A stretch of DNA of 64,000 bases. It comes from Pterobdella sp. o SKG-2022. Its lineage: Eukaryota > Annelida > Clitellata > Hirudinida > Piscicolidae. The position numbers were made by a program, and so were the translations under genes. Every line of letters begins with the position of its first letter. Positions within the stretch are counted from its first letter, which is position 1. Location of the stretch: the NCBI GenBank assembly GCA_964035795.1, contig OZ038320.1, positions 16,324,589 to 16,388,588 on the forward strand. Direction: 5' to 3'. The notes beneath the pieces are model-generated. The model made no database searches. It saw only the letters and a program-made list of their open reading frames with translations, and was not told where the DNA came from. Shown here in pieces: positions 39,790 through 54,700 of this stretch.

Positions 39790-42700
39790 TTAATTTAATT
39801 CATTGGTTTTTGAAATAACTTTCATTACTTGACATAATGATTGTTTCGGATGAACAGCGTTGGGTTGCCTCTGCATTTGAAGTGGAGCTATTAAAGAGTT
39901 CGCGTGCACATTTTCAATTTTCTGCTGTGAAAAATTTTGTTGTTTAATAGAAGAAACCGATACAATCGAATTGGAAGATTTGATTGGTGTCATCATCCTG
40001 AAATATTTACCGTTAAATATTTGATGAGATGTGTGTTTTCGATTAGTATCGTGGTAAGCTGTAACCCCATGTTGTATTTTTTGCTGTAATACATTTTGTT
40101 GTTGTAATGTGTTGTGAATTGTGGAAGTTGAAGAGGTATTTACAAATTTTGCAGAAGGTAATGCTTTTTCTTGGTTCAGATACTTAAATTCGTCGTTAGA
40201 TTTATCCTTGTTATTGATTTGGTTTTTTTGAGTTTGTTTCGATTTCTGAAAGTCTTGCACATTTTGTTGGAAATTTTTGCCATTTTCCAAAGTTTTATGA
40301 TAGTCCAAATATTTATTATGTGTTTTGTAGACGTCTCTTCTAGAAAAAGCTATCGAGGATTGTTTCGAGTGAAAGGCGTTGGGTTGCCTTTGCATTTTAG
40401 GTGGAGCCATTAAAGAGTTCGCGTGCCCATTTTCAAGTTTCTGTTGTGAAAAATTGCGTTGTTCAATAAAAGGAACCGATACAATCGAATTGGAAGATTT
40501 GATTGGTGTCATCATCCTGAAATATTTACCGTTAAATATTTGATGAGATGTGTATTGTTTTCGATTCGTATCGTGGTAACCTGTAACCCCATGTTGCTGA
40601 GGTTTTTTTCTTTGTTGTATTGTAAAATTTGAAATATTGGAACATTCTGCAGAATTTGATTTCTTCTGAGAATTTTTTTTGAATTCAACGTCGCGGTTAT
40701 TTTTGTTTTTTTGAGTTCGTTTTGATTGATCAAATTCTTGGATATTGTTTTGTAAACAAGAATGATTGAGTTGCGTGGATATTTCATGGTCTTTCGCGTC
40801 TAACTGATTTTTTTCAAGTGTAGTGCGAAAACATTCTGCCGAAGGTTTTTGCTCCTCTAGTTCCAAAATTTTGTTTGTTGAGGTTATTACGAAATTTTGC
40901 GAATTATCTTCAGAGGAACTTTGAGATTTTGCAGGTGGATCAAAAGTCATTTCATGCTGTGCGCCAAAAGCAACTTCATTGACTTCCTCATTCACACTTT
41001 CACTACTACCATGAATTTCATCAGTTTTAGAATTGACTGTGGGGGCATTAAGTGTTAATCAAATTGTAATATTCAAAATTCGACATGTTTATTTAGCTCA
41101 AAAAAAGATTACTTGAATCTGTTTCATAATTTCTTCTTCCTAATTTCCTGTAAAGTAAGAAATCATTAATAGAAAATTCTATTTTCAAAAATTTTTTCAC
41201 GTCGATTTATGGAAGAATTTTAGTACATTTATTGAGAAAAAAATTATAGCCGCTTTTCTTTGCTCAATAAATGTACTAAACAATCAAATGAAAACACTTT
41301 TAGGAGTTTATTTTATTCCACGAAGCTTTTCGTAAGATGAACTTACATTATCAAGTAGAGGTACAAATATAAGGACGTTACTGATTTCCATGGAAATGTT
41401 GTCAACATTTAAATATTTAAAGCTTAATTGATGAAAAATAATGTACTGGTAAAATATTTCATTAAAACCCATTAAAAAAATAAACTAAAATAAAATGAAT
41501 AAATAATAATAATAAATTAAAAGAAAAAAAAATTTACTAAAATTCTTCTATAAACTGACGTGAGAAATTGTTGAATTTTATTTATAAATAAATTAAGATG
41601 TCTCAAAGTTCTATTTTCAAAATTTGTGTTTATTAAAATTTAATATTGAAAGCAAACTTGGATGGACAATCAGAAGATATATGACCCTTTCTATTACAAA
41701 ACCAACATACATTCCCTTCTGACGATGGGCCGTTATTCAAATAAAAGGCTTCGCTAAAAAGATTCTGCGATTTTAATTTGTAAATTGGTATATTTTATTT
41801 GAATATAGTTTTTGAATTTTCAAGTCCTTGTTTATTTTTTCAATTTACCTGCGGATGCTTTGTCAATGAATCTTAATTTTTGTGTTGCATGACTCAAAGC
41901 AAATAGCGACATTTCACTATTTTAAACATTTGACAAAAAAACTTTTTTTTATATAAACTAATTGAAGTCTCCAAGCTTTTTATAAAACCTTACGTTACCG
42001 CTTCGATCATTTATTAAAGTAGGAAACTTTTTATAATTTATGAGATAATTGGGACTTAAAAATAAGTTAAAATGTTGGAAAGTTTTGTAATGCAACGTAA
42101 AACTTAGTTTTTACTAAACTTTTCTTGTTAACGCAATTAATGAGTTTACTCGAAGTGCTGATGAATATTTTTGTAAATACAAAACACATTTTAAATTTAA
42201 AAAAAGGCTTTTAAAACAACCTTCAAATCTTTTCTATTCCAAAAGTTATGTTTTGCTCCATCCAAAAACCGGATTATGAAAAGTGCCACTGTTTTAATAT
42301 GCTTAAATTGTCAATCATGTAGTCAATGTTAGAATACCAAAACAAACTTTTTTCAGAAACTCCAGCTCCAAGATTGTGGTCAAGATTGAAAGGGTCTTCA
42401 ATGGCTATATTTGATTTTCCCCAACCCTTGTCTATTTTGTAAAGAGGATTTAATTGACGTATAGAGATAACCAAATCGTCAAAGTTAAAAACTGCAGTAT
42501 AGAAATTCATCATATCGCACCACAATTGTGCTGCAGAACTTGTATTTTCCTGCATTTCTTTCTGGGTACGAAAAGAAAAATAAATATAAACATTCTAAAA
42601 ATGCAAAAAAATTAAATTATAAAGGTGATGGAAAGATGTGGCAATGTTGTTCTGAAGTCTAAAATTGTTGAAAATGTTTTTGATGTAGATAAGTTGATGA

Positions 42701-45700
42701 ATATTTTATTGGAGCTTCCAGTTATTGCTGAAATATTTCAACGCTGAATAACATAATTTAATAATTGAAAAATACTAAACCTTAACTTTTTCTATATCAA
42801 AACAAAACCATGCATTCACCCCTTCTATATATTGCTCAGGCTTTTTTCCTTCATGGCACTGATTAAATAGATTAATTCTTTCAATGAACGATAAAGATTA
42901 GACACGTTAAAAAAATATAAACCTCTTGTAGGCACGGAAGAACCGGAGGTGAAGTACGTTGTAGAAAATAAATAACCATCAGAACATAGGCATAACTGGA
43001 AAGACTGCCGCATGAAGCGTCTGCGATGTGGCCAGCCTGCAAACGACATTAGCGTTGATGGCAACTTAAAAATATAAAATTATGATCATAATAATATCAA
43101 ACCAAAATTATTATAACACTGCTTAACCCAGCAAGTTTCAAGACCATATGCTTAAATGATACAAATTCAAATAATTTCCAGGATAATTCTGAACACGTAA
43201 ATAATTTTATCAGCATCGTGTTATATGTTTATCAAAATATCTTGACACTATGTGTTTTTATGAAAACTAGTAGCGTAATTTTATAAATAGCTTTAAAAAA
43301 CACTAGATACTTTAGCAAGTTTTTTGAAGGCATGACCAAGCAGAAGAACCCGCTTATCTAAGGACGCATATGAAGCCAACAAACGAGTATTTGCAAAGCC
43401 CTGTATCGAATATAAGATAAATTAGGCTACTCAATGTCATAAATGATAATTTATTGATGAAAAGATTGATGCTTGGCACGATGCCAACCAGGAGATTGTA
43501 GAGACTTATGTCGCATTCCTTGCCCGTTTGTTTCTCTTTAAACTTCACTATAGGAACCTTCAAATTTATCGAAAAAAACAGTAATGGAGATTATAAAATA
43601 ATTTCAAATTAAGATATATTCGAAAAAATTGAAAAACAATATATATTCGAATGAAAATAAATCGCAAGCTTTTGTCCGTTTTGTTTCACCGCCGAAATAT
43701 TGGAAATGAAAAAAAGCAAAATTGAAATAAAGATTAATAAAACTAAAATTAATAGATAAAAGCTTTGAATGTCAAGATTAAGAACTAGATATAGGGCATA
43801 AAAGAAGTAGGTTGGTATCACAGGCTACTCGAAAAAGGTACATAACTTAATTTGAAGTCGTCTGTTGTGCCTATACCTGGTCTGAACCTAAACTGTGATT
43901 TATCCGTAGTAACAAACTTTCTTAACCTTCTCTTAAACACCCTTTCAATAATTTTCATTACATGTTACAATAGTTTTATTTCTCGGTACGAACCACACTC
44001 TCTCAATTCCTCTTTGTATTTGTACAGTGGTATTATGACGCTGGATTCCCATTCTGTGGGCATGCCTTCACCATCCAATATATTCTGCCTTAACTTTCAC
44101 TCGGTCTTTTTCCCAGATCTTGCATAGAAGAGGGTGTAGCATTACAGTTGAGGTCTGGATGTCGGCCTTTAGAGCTTCAAGTGGAATTCCATCTAGACCG
44201 GCTACCTTTTCTGACTTGAGGGACTTGATAGCCTTGCTAATCTCAGTCTTGCTGGAAGGGTTAGTGTTGATGTCGAAGAGCTTGTTAGGTGGCGGGATGA
44301 CAAGTGGAACAGATGGTGCTGGTCGGTTGAACGTTTCTTTCAAATATTCCGCCCATCGTGCTCTCTGCTGTTCTTCGCCAAAAAGGATGTTTCAGTCCTT
44401 GCCCTTTACAAAACGACTTAGGTTGCTGTTTTCGCTGGAAAGTGTCCTGGTGATCTCAAACAGGCGCTTCATGTTCCGCTTCTGCAGTCAGTTTCTCGAT
44501 GTACATTCTTTTGTCTTGTATCGCACTTCGTTTCACTTGTCAGTTTTTCTTCCAGTACTGTGCATGTAATTTGTGTTTCTCAGCTTATTCTTGCGTGGTG
44601 TTGATATGGTCTTTCAAGTGCCCCCTCTCAGTGATGAGTGTTCAGGTGTCTGTCGAAAACCACTCTTTGTGCTTCCTGGTTTTCTTGCTTGAAACTGCTT
44701 TGCAGATTGTTGTCCAGATTTTTCGAAGGCTGTGCCAATGTTCTTCAACTGGTTCCTATGAGAGTTGAACCTGTTTCTCGGATCAATCTTGAACTTTTCT
44801 GCCTCCGATTTCACTTTCAAGCTGTGCACGTAGTACTTGTGCGATGGTCTTGCCGCTTGGTCTTTGTAGGTTTTCAACTTGATTTTGAGTACTTCCACAA
44901 CTAGGTGGTGATCTGATGCTGCGTCTGCACCACGTTTCACCCTGACATCATGCAGACTTCGTTTCCACTTGCGACTGATGGTGATGTGGCCGAGCTGGTT
45001 TTCAGTCCTGCCATCAGGAGAAGTCTACGTGGTTTTATGGATGGTCTTATGGGGAAACAAGATGCTTCTTATGACCAGGTCATTGAAGGTGCAAAACTCA
45101 ACAAAAAGTTCTCCATTTTCATTCTGCACTCCAATGCCGTGTCTGCCCATAATGTGTTCACTATTTTTGTAATCAGCACCAATCTTGGCATTCCAAGCCT
45201 CTACATTTAAAGTTCAAATATTCCAGCTACAAACCTTCAAAAAAAAAGAATTGAAAGTGAAAGAAAGACCCAGACATTCTAAACACCCTATGACCATTTA
45301 AAAGCGGCTGGAAACTGAAGGCTATTACTTTTGTTTATAATTTTGTTGGAGATTTAGTGGAGCATTGAAAGTGCGTGGAAAGCATGCCCTTGCCTTCCCC
45401 ACATAGCACATGCTCCATGACTTGAAAAAATGAATATTCAGAAAATGAAGTAGCCAACATATAAGCAAGTCATATGTGAAAAGTCATGTCTAAAATAGCG
45501 AGTGAATTGAAACGCTAAAAATTATATTCTAACACGATTCATAATCTCGCATGAAAGCTAAGAAAAAGTATAATAAGAAAATAGAAGATATGATAAAAAA
45601 AGTATCAAATCATAAAAATACGTCAAGAACACAGGCAAAGACCCCATCTCTTTCCAATACTTTCTAACTCGACATTTCGAAAATCCCCCACAACATGATT

Positions 45701-48700
45701 TTCTGAGACCATATTGTAATCAGCCAAGTCTTTTCCTTGCTAAAGCAAAAACTCAAAGCCAACTCCATAAACATAGAAAATTTTAAAATAAGACCCATCA
45801 TAGACCAACTCAACGCATGTTTACTACAATGAAGGTCAGGTTTAAGCGGAATACCTCAAACCACTAGCTGAAAATCATTTCACGTTTAAAAATACTCAAC
45901 TTTTTTTCAAGGTGTGTAAAAGATTCAACAAGGAAAAAATACCTTTTGCGCTTGAGTTGTTTTATGAAATCTATATTTAAAAGCAGTTGAAAAATACTTT
46001 TAATTTATATTAAAATCGCTCGCACCCTGGCTCTTGTAATGGCTTTGACTTCACACACAAGAGATTCCCTTCCGAGTAAGGCGCTCAGATGTTTGATGAC
46101 GGTGCTTTTATTCTATATTGATGAAGTCGTTATGAATAAATCAACAAAAATATAAATAAAATATTGACAAGTATCCTCCAAATTAATATAAGAACCTCTA
46201 TATCCACAAGACCTTCGAATGTCATGAAGATATCAAGGTCACTATCAATAGTACCAAAACCATTTCGAGTAGAGCCAAATAAATTTAGTTGACTTTTTGA
46301 AAAATCTGAAATAATTTTTGAATTTTGTTCAGTGCAACCTTACTTGAATTCATTAAGATAATCTATCAAGGATTAGTGAATGAATACCTGTTCTTGTATT
46401 CTTATATTTATGTATTCTCGTGTTGAGTTCATTCACAAAGTTCAACCTTTTTCGGTACTCTAGGTCTGTCATTTCATTTTCTTCTGTTAAAATATAATTG
46501 TATTAAATTAATATTTTTTAAAATTCAATTAATTTTTGAAAAATTTAAACCAAATTTATTGAAACATATTTTGGTTTTGAATTCTATTATTTCTGGTAGC
46601 TCGCACTAGATGTTAAACAAAAATCTAGAATACCACAAGACTGACTCAAATTTGAGTACAAAACATCATCAATATTTTTGAGAATAGAAGAACTCGGAAG
46701 TTTAAGTTGAAAACGGATGGTAGTGTAGTAAGTGCAATTTTGCTTCAAATGGCCCGTCTGCTGGCACCAAGAACACATCTTGCGGGGAAGCTGTAGAACC
46801 AATAAAAAATTTTAATAGTTTTAAATTGACCTATCAACAAAAAAGATGTACGAAAATTTATATTATTATCCTGAAAATGTAAAAAACTATTTAAAAAAAT
46901 GAGTTTTTGGTACGATTTCAAAACACACCAAACAGCTCCTTAACGTTAACGCCAGCTATCCTTCAGGCATACTAAGCTGAACAACGCTTTCATGCCCTCC
47001 AGTAACACTTATTATCAAAGAAACATCCGAGAGCCAATAATTAACAATCTTATAATAAAGAGAGTATATGTTCCTTACCTATACAAAGAAACATCGGAGT
47101 AAAAAAAACCAGCAAAGCAAGTTGGTGCACCTTACTTTCTCGTTTTAGATAACAGTACTGAAGAACAGAAAGATTGAGCTTATTAGAAACTTATTAGCTA
47201 AGTAGGTCTTTAAAAGGCAGAAAAAGCTGAAATTAATACTATGATATATTTTTTCGTTTTATTCGTCAAGAAAGAGGATTTTTACAAATACAACTTATAA
47301 AAAACTTTAATTTTCGTCATAATGATTTTGCACTATCCACAATCAAACGAGTATATTTAGGAACACAAATAAATTTTATTTTGACATGAATACTTGAAAA
47401 GTCAAGTATGATTGAAAATTCTATTTTCGGCCTGAGAATATTTTAATTCAGGCCGGTAAGCATTGAGGCATAGCTCAACGAGTCCATGGGAATGCCTAGG
47501 TGCTCTCTCGCACCCATTAAGAACTAATATAAAGCCTTGGTTAAGAAAATTTTTCAAAACTGTTTTTGACTAATGGGGATTTGAGAGATTCTATTTTAGA
47601 TAATTGGGAAGCTATCCACAATTAAATGAAAACTATGCCCAACAAATGTGTTTTTTCATGTAACAATGTATTACAAAATATTCTGATGAAGTACAATAGC
47701 CTGAATCTAAAGGTAAGGACATGAAGCTTTTCTTAAGGCTGGCTTACATTATCAAGTGATCACATGTAAGCTAGCCTTACGAAAAGCTTCGTGTCTTTTA
47801 ATAAATACTTTGTGTTTGTTGTTCTTACTTTTATTACAAAATACTCCAGTAAAAAAACATTATCATGCTAACGTTTTATGATAAAGCTATACTTGTCGAA
47901 AATTATAGTTTTTATTTTAAATAAATGTACGAAGCCTCAATTGATGTTTTTAAAGTTTAATTACTATAAAAAAATACATGAGATGTCTCTGAAAAATTAT
48001 AAAAAAAACTGCAGTAAAAATTTATAACACAAGATTCTTACAATTTCTTCACCCAGGTACAGAGGCTTGAAAAAACATTGGAGGCAACTGATAACGTTCA
48101 TACTAGGTTTCAAAAGATTCATAGATGATTTCAGTAACTTCACCTATATAAAATACAATTTATTATAAGTCAAAACTTGAAAAAAAAACACTATTGCCTA
48201 AAACACAAAGATTTTCAATTTAGTCTAAACTCATCATCAAATAAATTGAAAAGCTTCGTGGTTTAAACTCAAAAACTATTGTTTTATCATTTCTATATTT
48301 TTATAGGTTGGTTTAAACGGTGAAAATTTATTTTAAACTTACTCTTTGTTCATTCAAGTTTGAAAAATATGTGTAAAAAATCAAAAACTTCAATTCAATA
48401 TACTCCATTATCTGTAAGTTAAATTTATTTATTTATGTTATATCAAAAAAAAAACTTCTAAAAATACACAACCTCATGATTAAAAATTTGGGCAACATTT
48501 GCCTTGTTTGAGAATGGGTCTGACGAAAAAAAAATCTTGTTTACAAAAAAAAAATATTATAAATTTCAAAATAAAATATGCATAACCTTCAATTGTCAAA
48601 TATTTAGATCGCCAATTCTTGCATTGTTTTGAAAATGGTTTAGAGTTTCGAATGCTCACGACAAACTTGCTGAATAAAGAGCAAATTTGATCATTAAACA

Positions 48701-51700
48701 TTGAAACAACTTTTTAAAAAAAAAATTTAATAAACAGTCAGCTTAATCATAAAATTACATTAAAAATTGAAATATTTCCAAAATGTCCACCTGCTATTGA
48801 AGTCAAAGCAATAGAAACGTAACATATTCACTAAAAGGGTTCCACAACTTATTTGATTGTTGTTATTTGCTTTACCAAGCTCCAGCATATTTTTTAATGC
48901 CTCTTCTCCCTCACCTTTGACCTTCTATTGGTTAAGACAAAATTTTTTAATTCATTAGACATTGCGTTTTATAAAATTTTAATAATTTCTTCTTGTATAA
49001 TCAGAAAAAAGCATCAGAAGCATTAAGTTTTAATCCACACTTTATTCCGTAGAATGAGAATGATGAAGAAGGAAGCGAGTGACTTTGGCAGATAACAAAT
49101 GCATTAAAGACAAAAATGGGAAGGTTGTATTTGGCGAAGATGGTCGGAAGCCATCATGAATGAAGAGAATCTATGGGATGGGATGGTGAAGGTAGAAGTG
49201 GTTGAAGGTCCCATGGAATCATTTGCTATAAAAGTGGAAAAGCACTAGGGATCATGGAGAATAGCAAGGCCAGTGGACCAACTGGAATTGTCAAAAAGTA
49301 CTAAGCTGCTTCTCCACATGGTAAGCAAGTTATATTTCAAATAGCAAACGAAATCTTCAATGAAAAGAATATGCCTCATGACTGGAGGACAAGTACAGTT
49401 GTACTCATTTATAGGAAAAAAGGTAGCATTATGGACTGTGCTAGCTATCGAGGTGTAAAGCTTCAAGAGCATGGAATGAAAGTCGTGAAAAGTTGTTGGA
49501 GGAGAGGTTAAGAAGGTTAGTGGAAGTTGACCAAATGCAAATCGGTTTTATGCTTGGCAGAAGCACAATAGATACTATTTTATTTTTAGGAGAATGCAGG
49601 AAAGCTACCTTAAGAAGAATAGAAAGTTTTTTTATCTGTTTTGTTGATTTTGAGAAAACTTTCGATTGGGTGCCAAGGATGGTGATTGAATGGGCGCTAA
49701 GAAAAAAGTTGGTCCCGGTAAGGTTGGTTCAGGCAGTAATGTCGATATACAAAAGAGCAAAAACGCAAGTTCAGGTTGAAGATAGACACACGGAAGAATT
49801 TGATGTTGGTGTAGGTGTTCATCAAGGATCGGTTTTCTAATCGTTTTTTTTTTCAATAATGCTAGGTATATTGTCTAAAGACGAAAGAGAAGGTGCTCTA
49901 TATGAACTGCTTTATGCAAATGATTTAGTCTTGATGGCAGAAACTATAAAAAAACTGGAAGCACAGTTCATCCGTTGGAAGGCAGCTTTTGAAGGGAAAG
50001 GATTGAAGGTAAATCTTACCAAGGTCATGGAAAGTGGTGGTGGAGTTGTTGTCTTGGTTAAGATTGATCCATGTTGTGTGTGTGGTAAGAGGGCTAAAGT
50101 GAATTGCGTGAAGTACAAGACATGCATCAAGTGGGTTCATGCGCGGTGTGATAAGATAAAGAAAGTTTCTTGTAGGATGAATGGAAATTTTGAATGCAGG
50201 GTTTGTATGGATGTTTCAAATGAAGAATGTAATAATGTTTTAAATTTTTGTCTGAGAAAGGATTAGGTCGTGGAAAGAAGTCAGTGACCCTTTGGAAAAG
50301 GGAAAGATGCTGACTATAATAAAATGATGATACTTTAATGAGCATGTGTAATGGAACAAAAACCAAGCTAGGGTTTGGACTAAATTATCTGCAAAATTTC
50401 TATTGGAACCTCTACCACCTGAAACAACCTATCAAAACTACGCTATTTTTCTTTTTCTACAAATACATTTGGAAATATCTCAAGAAATATTTTTCTTAGC
50501 TCTTATGAAATAACGCAAACTTGATCACACAACCTATTAAACTTTTCACTTGTGTAATAATGTTGAGTGCATGTTTTTGTACTTAGAATAATAATAATTT
50601 ACGAGGTTTATTATAGTGATGTTTAACCCAGAGAGTTTCAAGATCACTTGATATTTGTAAAATATTCTATTATAATAATAGGTTATAACAGCTTAATATT
50701 TTTTTGAAAAACTAGTTTTCAGCTCCTTTCCAAAGCCCTTCACTTTCCTAACCCTTCTTAAGCCTTCCGGCAAGCCATTCCACAAACTTGGACCTTCAAC
50801 CTCAAACCTACGCTTTCCTATACTAGACATTTTGGACTCAGGGACGTATAAATTGGTTGAGTCCGAAGATCTAAGCTTTCGCCTTTCAGGTATTTCAGAG
50901 ATAGGTATGAGTCTTTCCGATATGTATTTTGGACCATACCCTAGCCTACATTTAAATATAAGTAATAATATTTTATAAACTATCCTATCCATAACGTTGA
51001 CCAAATGCAACTTTTTCAAAACTGGAGTTATATGGTCAAACTTCCTTGTGCCTGTAATTAACATGGCTGTAGTGTTGATAAGAGACTGGACTCGACAGCT
51101 GCTTTTCAGGTAACCCATCTAACAATGTGTTGCAATAATCTATTCTGCTCAGAATCAAAGCAACAGCAAAGGTTCTCAACGATTCATAAGAAAGACACTT
51201 CTCAATGGATCTTAGCTGCCTGAGAGCTGAGAAGCCTGCTTGCAACATCTATTTATATGTGAGTTCATGATCAAGTCTCTATCCATGAAAACACCCAGAC
51301 TCTTGAAGTAAAGTTGATACTAGCGGGAATTGCGAAGCAGCGGTTAGTGCAAAAATGACATTGTAAAGTGTGAAAAAATTTCACTATTATTTTAATGAAA
51401 GTAAAATAATGGGTTTGAATAATAAAAAAACATTTAATTTTAAAACGGGAGTTTTCAAAAGAAGTTTAAATAGAAGTCAAACACCGTCGGAAAACCTCAG
51501 AGTTGGTTTGAAAAAAAAACCAAAAGAAAAGCTGGCATACTTCCCAAGCGAGTTTCTTTTTAATACCGCAAACAACGAAATAGATAAAAAGTAAATTTGT
51601 GTTAACTATATGTTTTATCTTTAAAGCTGAAAAAATTTAACTTTTAAGAATTGTAAACTAAAAATTATTCAAATTGGTTTCTATTGATAACAAAAAAAAA

Positions 51701-54700
51701 TTATAATTTTTTCAAATTGATTATTTTCAATTTTACAATGAAACAAACCTCATGAAGCACTGGCAAAAGCCCGCAAAAAGGTCTTTGTAAAAAAAACACT
51801 GCTAGAAGAGTATAAACATAACTGGGAAGACCACCATTCCTTTCATTATCCATGCCATTATACTGTATATTGGTATAAAATGCAAGAGTTAAAAAACTGA
51901 AGAATATTTGCGAGTAAGCGATATCGTGGTAAAGTATGATTTCTATCATTTTAATTTTCTCGCTATATTGAACATGACTTGCTGATATAAAATAAGTTGT
52001 TTTTAAATTAACAAGCTCCCTCAGCTGCATTTTAATTTTGCTATTTGCGGCCATTAGGGTAGTTAGCAAAAAATTTTTCCATGGTTGTGGGTATCTGGGT
52101 GTTTTGTATTTTTTCAATGAGTTGGAAGCCGCAGAGTCCCTTCCAAGATACTCGAAAAAAATGCATTTGCCGACGATATTGCTTTGATGGAAGATACGAT
52201 CAACAAAGCTGAGTCTTTTCTTCACAAAATTGAGTCTGCAACTCAAAATATAGGTCTTTTCCTCAAGGGCAGTAAGACCAAAGCAATGCCTTTTAATCCT
52301 TCAGTAGAGTCATATTCATACTATGAATGGTGACGAAATTGAAAGAAAAATTGATGAATTTCTTTATTTGGGAGGCTACACCAATTCTTCACGGGATATC
52401 AACACCCATATAATGGGACGCTGTCAACTCTCTAGAAAAAAGCTGGAAATCTAGCATTACCACAGAAGCGAAAGTTAGAATTTTAGAATCTACTGTAAAG
52501 TCCATACTGCTATACGGGTGTGAATCCTAGGTAATGACCAATACTCCAGTAAAAAATGTTGATGGCACATACACTCGCATGCTCCGAAGAGTCAAAAATG
52601 TCTCCTGGAGAGACTGCCTATCAAATGCCCAGTTATACGGTCAATATCCAAAGTTGTCCACCATAATCAAAAATAGACGGTTAGCGCTTACTGGTCATGT
52701 AGCTCGGCACAACGAGCCTGCAAGCGTTCTGTTGTTCTGAACACCAGATGAGGCTCGTAGAAGAGGACGTCCAAATATAACACTCAAGACGTACTTCAAA
52801 AAGATACGGGGCTGACCTTTAACAAACTACGTACAGTTATGGTTGATAGGTAAATATGGAGAAAAAATTACGTCGTCACCGAACTCAAGATCGGATGCAC
52901 TGTTACTACTAATACGATGAGTTGGTGAATATTGACTGTGTCGAAGGCTTTGCTAATGTCAAGTGCGGCGAGAATTGTTGTTTGGGAGTTTTTTTGTTAA
53001 AGCCAGTGATTATGTTGTTATTGATTTTTTGTAGCGCTGTGGTGGTGAAACATGCAGCTCTGAAACTTGATGTGTTGGGAGTGTTATGTTAATGGTGACG
53101 TAGGGTACTATGGTTTTTTAGTGTTTGTGCTATAGAAAAAATTAGTGCTGTTGGTCGGTATTAAAAAGAGAGTCAGGGGTCTTTGTTAGGTTTGGCGATG
53201 GAAATGATATTGACGGATTTCCATATATGGGGTATAGTTTTTGTGTTAATTACGGTGTTGAAAAGGTTGGTTAGGTGTTTTATGGCTGTGGGTCCTAGGT
53301 GTTTGAGGCGTCTGATGTTTATTTTTTAAGTTCTTGTTGAATTTTTACTGTTGGAGTGTTTGATTGCTTGTGTTGTTTCTGTCGCAGTGATTATTATTGG
53401 AATGGGTGTGAATGATTTGGTGAGTTTATTGATTATGCTGTATGTAGGGTCAAAAAAAGTGTGTTGTGGCTGATTGGAAGTATTTGCTCAGTGTTTCGGC
53501 TTTTCGTATGTTGGTGTGGGCAGTTTTGTTGTTGTGAGTAATGGTTGTGTTGGTGGAGGTCTTTTTTTGGTTGAGTGCCTTTGCCGTTTTCCATAGTACA
53601 TGAGATTTTTTCCTGTGATCCCAGGCTGCTTTTAGGTGCTCTTCCCATTATTTTTTGTGTTGTTAAATGAAGTGTTATTTGGTGGTTGAGTGTGGGTAAT
53701 GAAGGATCTCTGTATTGTTAGTTCTGATGTTGTTTAGGTTTGTGATTATTGTGATGTTTCCGGGAAGTAGAATGTGAGTGGGTTTTTATTATGCTTTTGG
53801 GGATGTTGTTGCAGTCTAATGTGGTTTGTTGTGTGAGGGTCGTCGTGTAGGGTGGTGTTTTTGATTATGTCTTGCGTGTATTGAAACCAGTTGAATTTTT
53901 TTTGTAGTTGGTTAAAATTCTGTAGGGTTTAGTTAGTTGAATTTTGTATTTTTTTTGAAGGTGATGAAAATATGAAGATGGTCAAAGTTCAGAGCCTTGA
54001 GTGTTTCATAGGTGAGGTTAGTCAATATAAAGGTGTTTGAAGTTGTGATGTCGGGAGAGGAAGGTTGTTGGTTTGGGTTGAATGGTAGTCGAGTGGAGGT
54101 AGATTTGGTTGGAGTTAAGTGATGTTATGAGTTGGCTTCTGTGGTCCGTGTTAGGAGAGTGCCATGAATGCGAGTGAGCATTGAAGTCACTTTTGATTAT
54201 TGAGTTGGAGGTTTGTGATTGTGTTGTCAATTTTATTGATGTTGGGCGGTATGTTTTTATACGTAATTTTATAGTTTGGAGTTCTATGCTGTTGGTGGTT
54301 AGGTTTGAAGTCATTTTTGATTATTGAGTTGGAGAGGTTTGTGACTGTTATAATATAATAGAAACAAACACTAAGGTTTATTGAGAAACTTAATACACGA
54401 AGCTATTTTTAAGAGTATCTTACACTAGATAATTTAAGATACTCTTACAAAAAGCTTCGTGTATTAAGTTTCTCAATAAACCTTAGTGTTTGTTTCTATT
54501 ATATTGATTTCCGGCTATTTTACGTCACCATTTGTGATTGTATTGTCAACGTTTTTGATGTTGGGCGGTATGTGTACATTTTGATGTTTTTTATACGTAA
54601 TATGTGTCTTCAAGCTGATAGGTTGAATACTATAGTCCACCATTGTTAGCATGCATCATAATTCGCATATAATTTGTTACTTATTAAATCTGCAACTCAA

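Noticed and set aside
43621..43821. Hydrophobic minus-strand ORF as a TUTase exon
   Set aside because: The conserved exons 46026-46112 and 43489-43557 join directly in phase, leaving no room for it.
44120..44904. Plus-strand ORFs of 88-149 codons
   Set aside because: They are antisense readings of the minus-strand LINE at 43835-45240, whose RT-start block is conserved.
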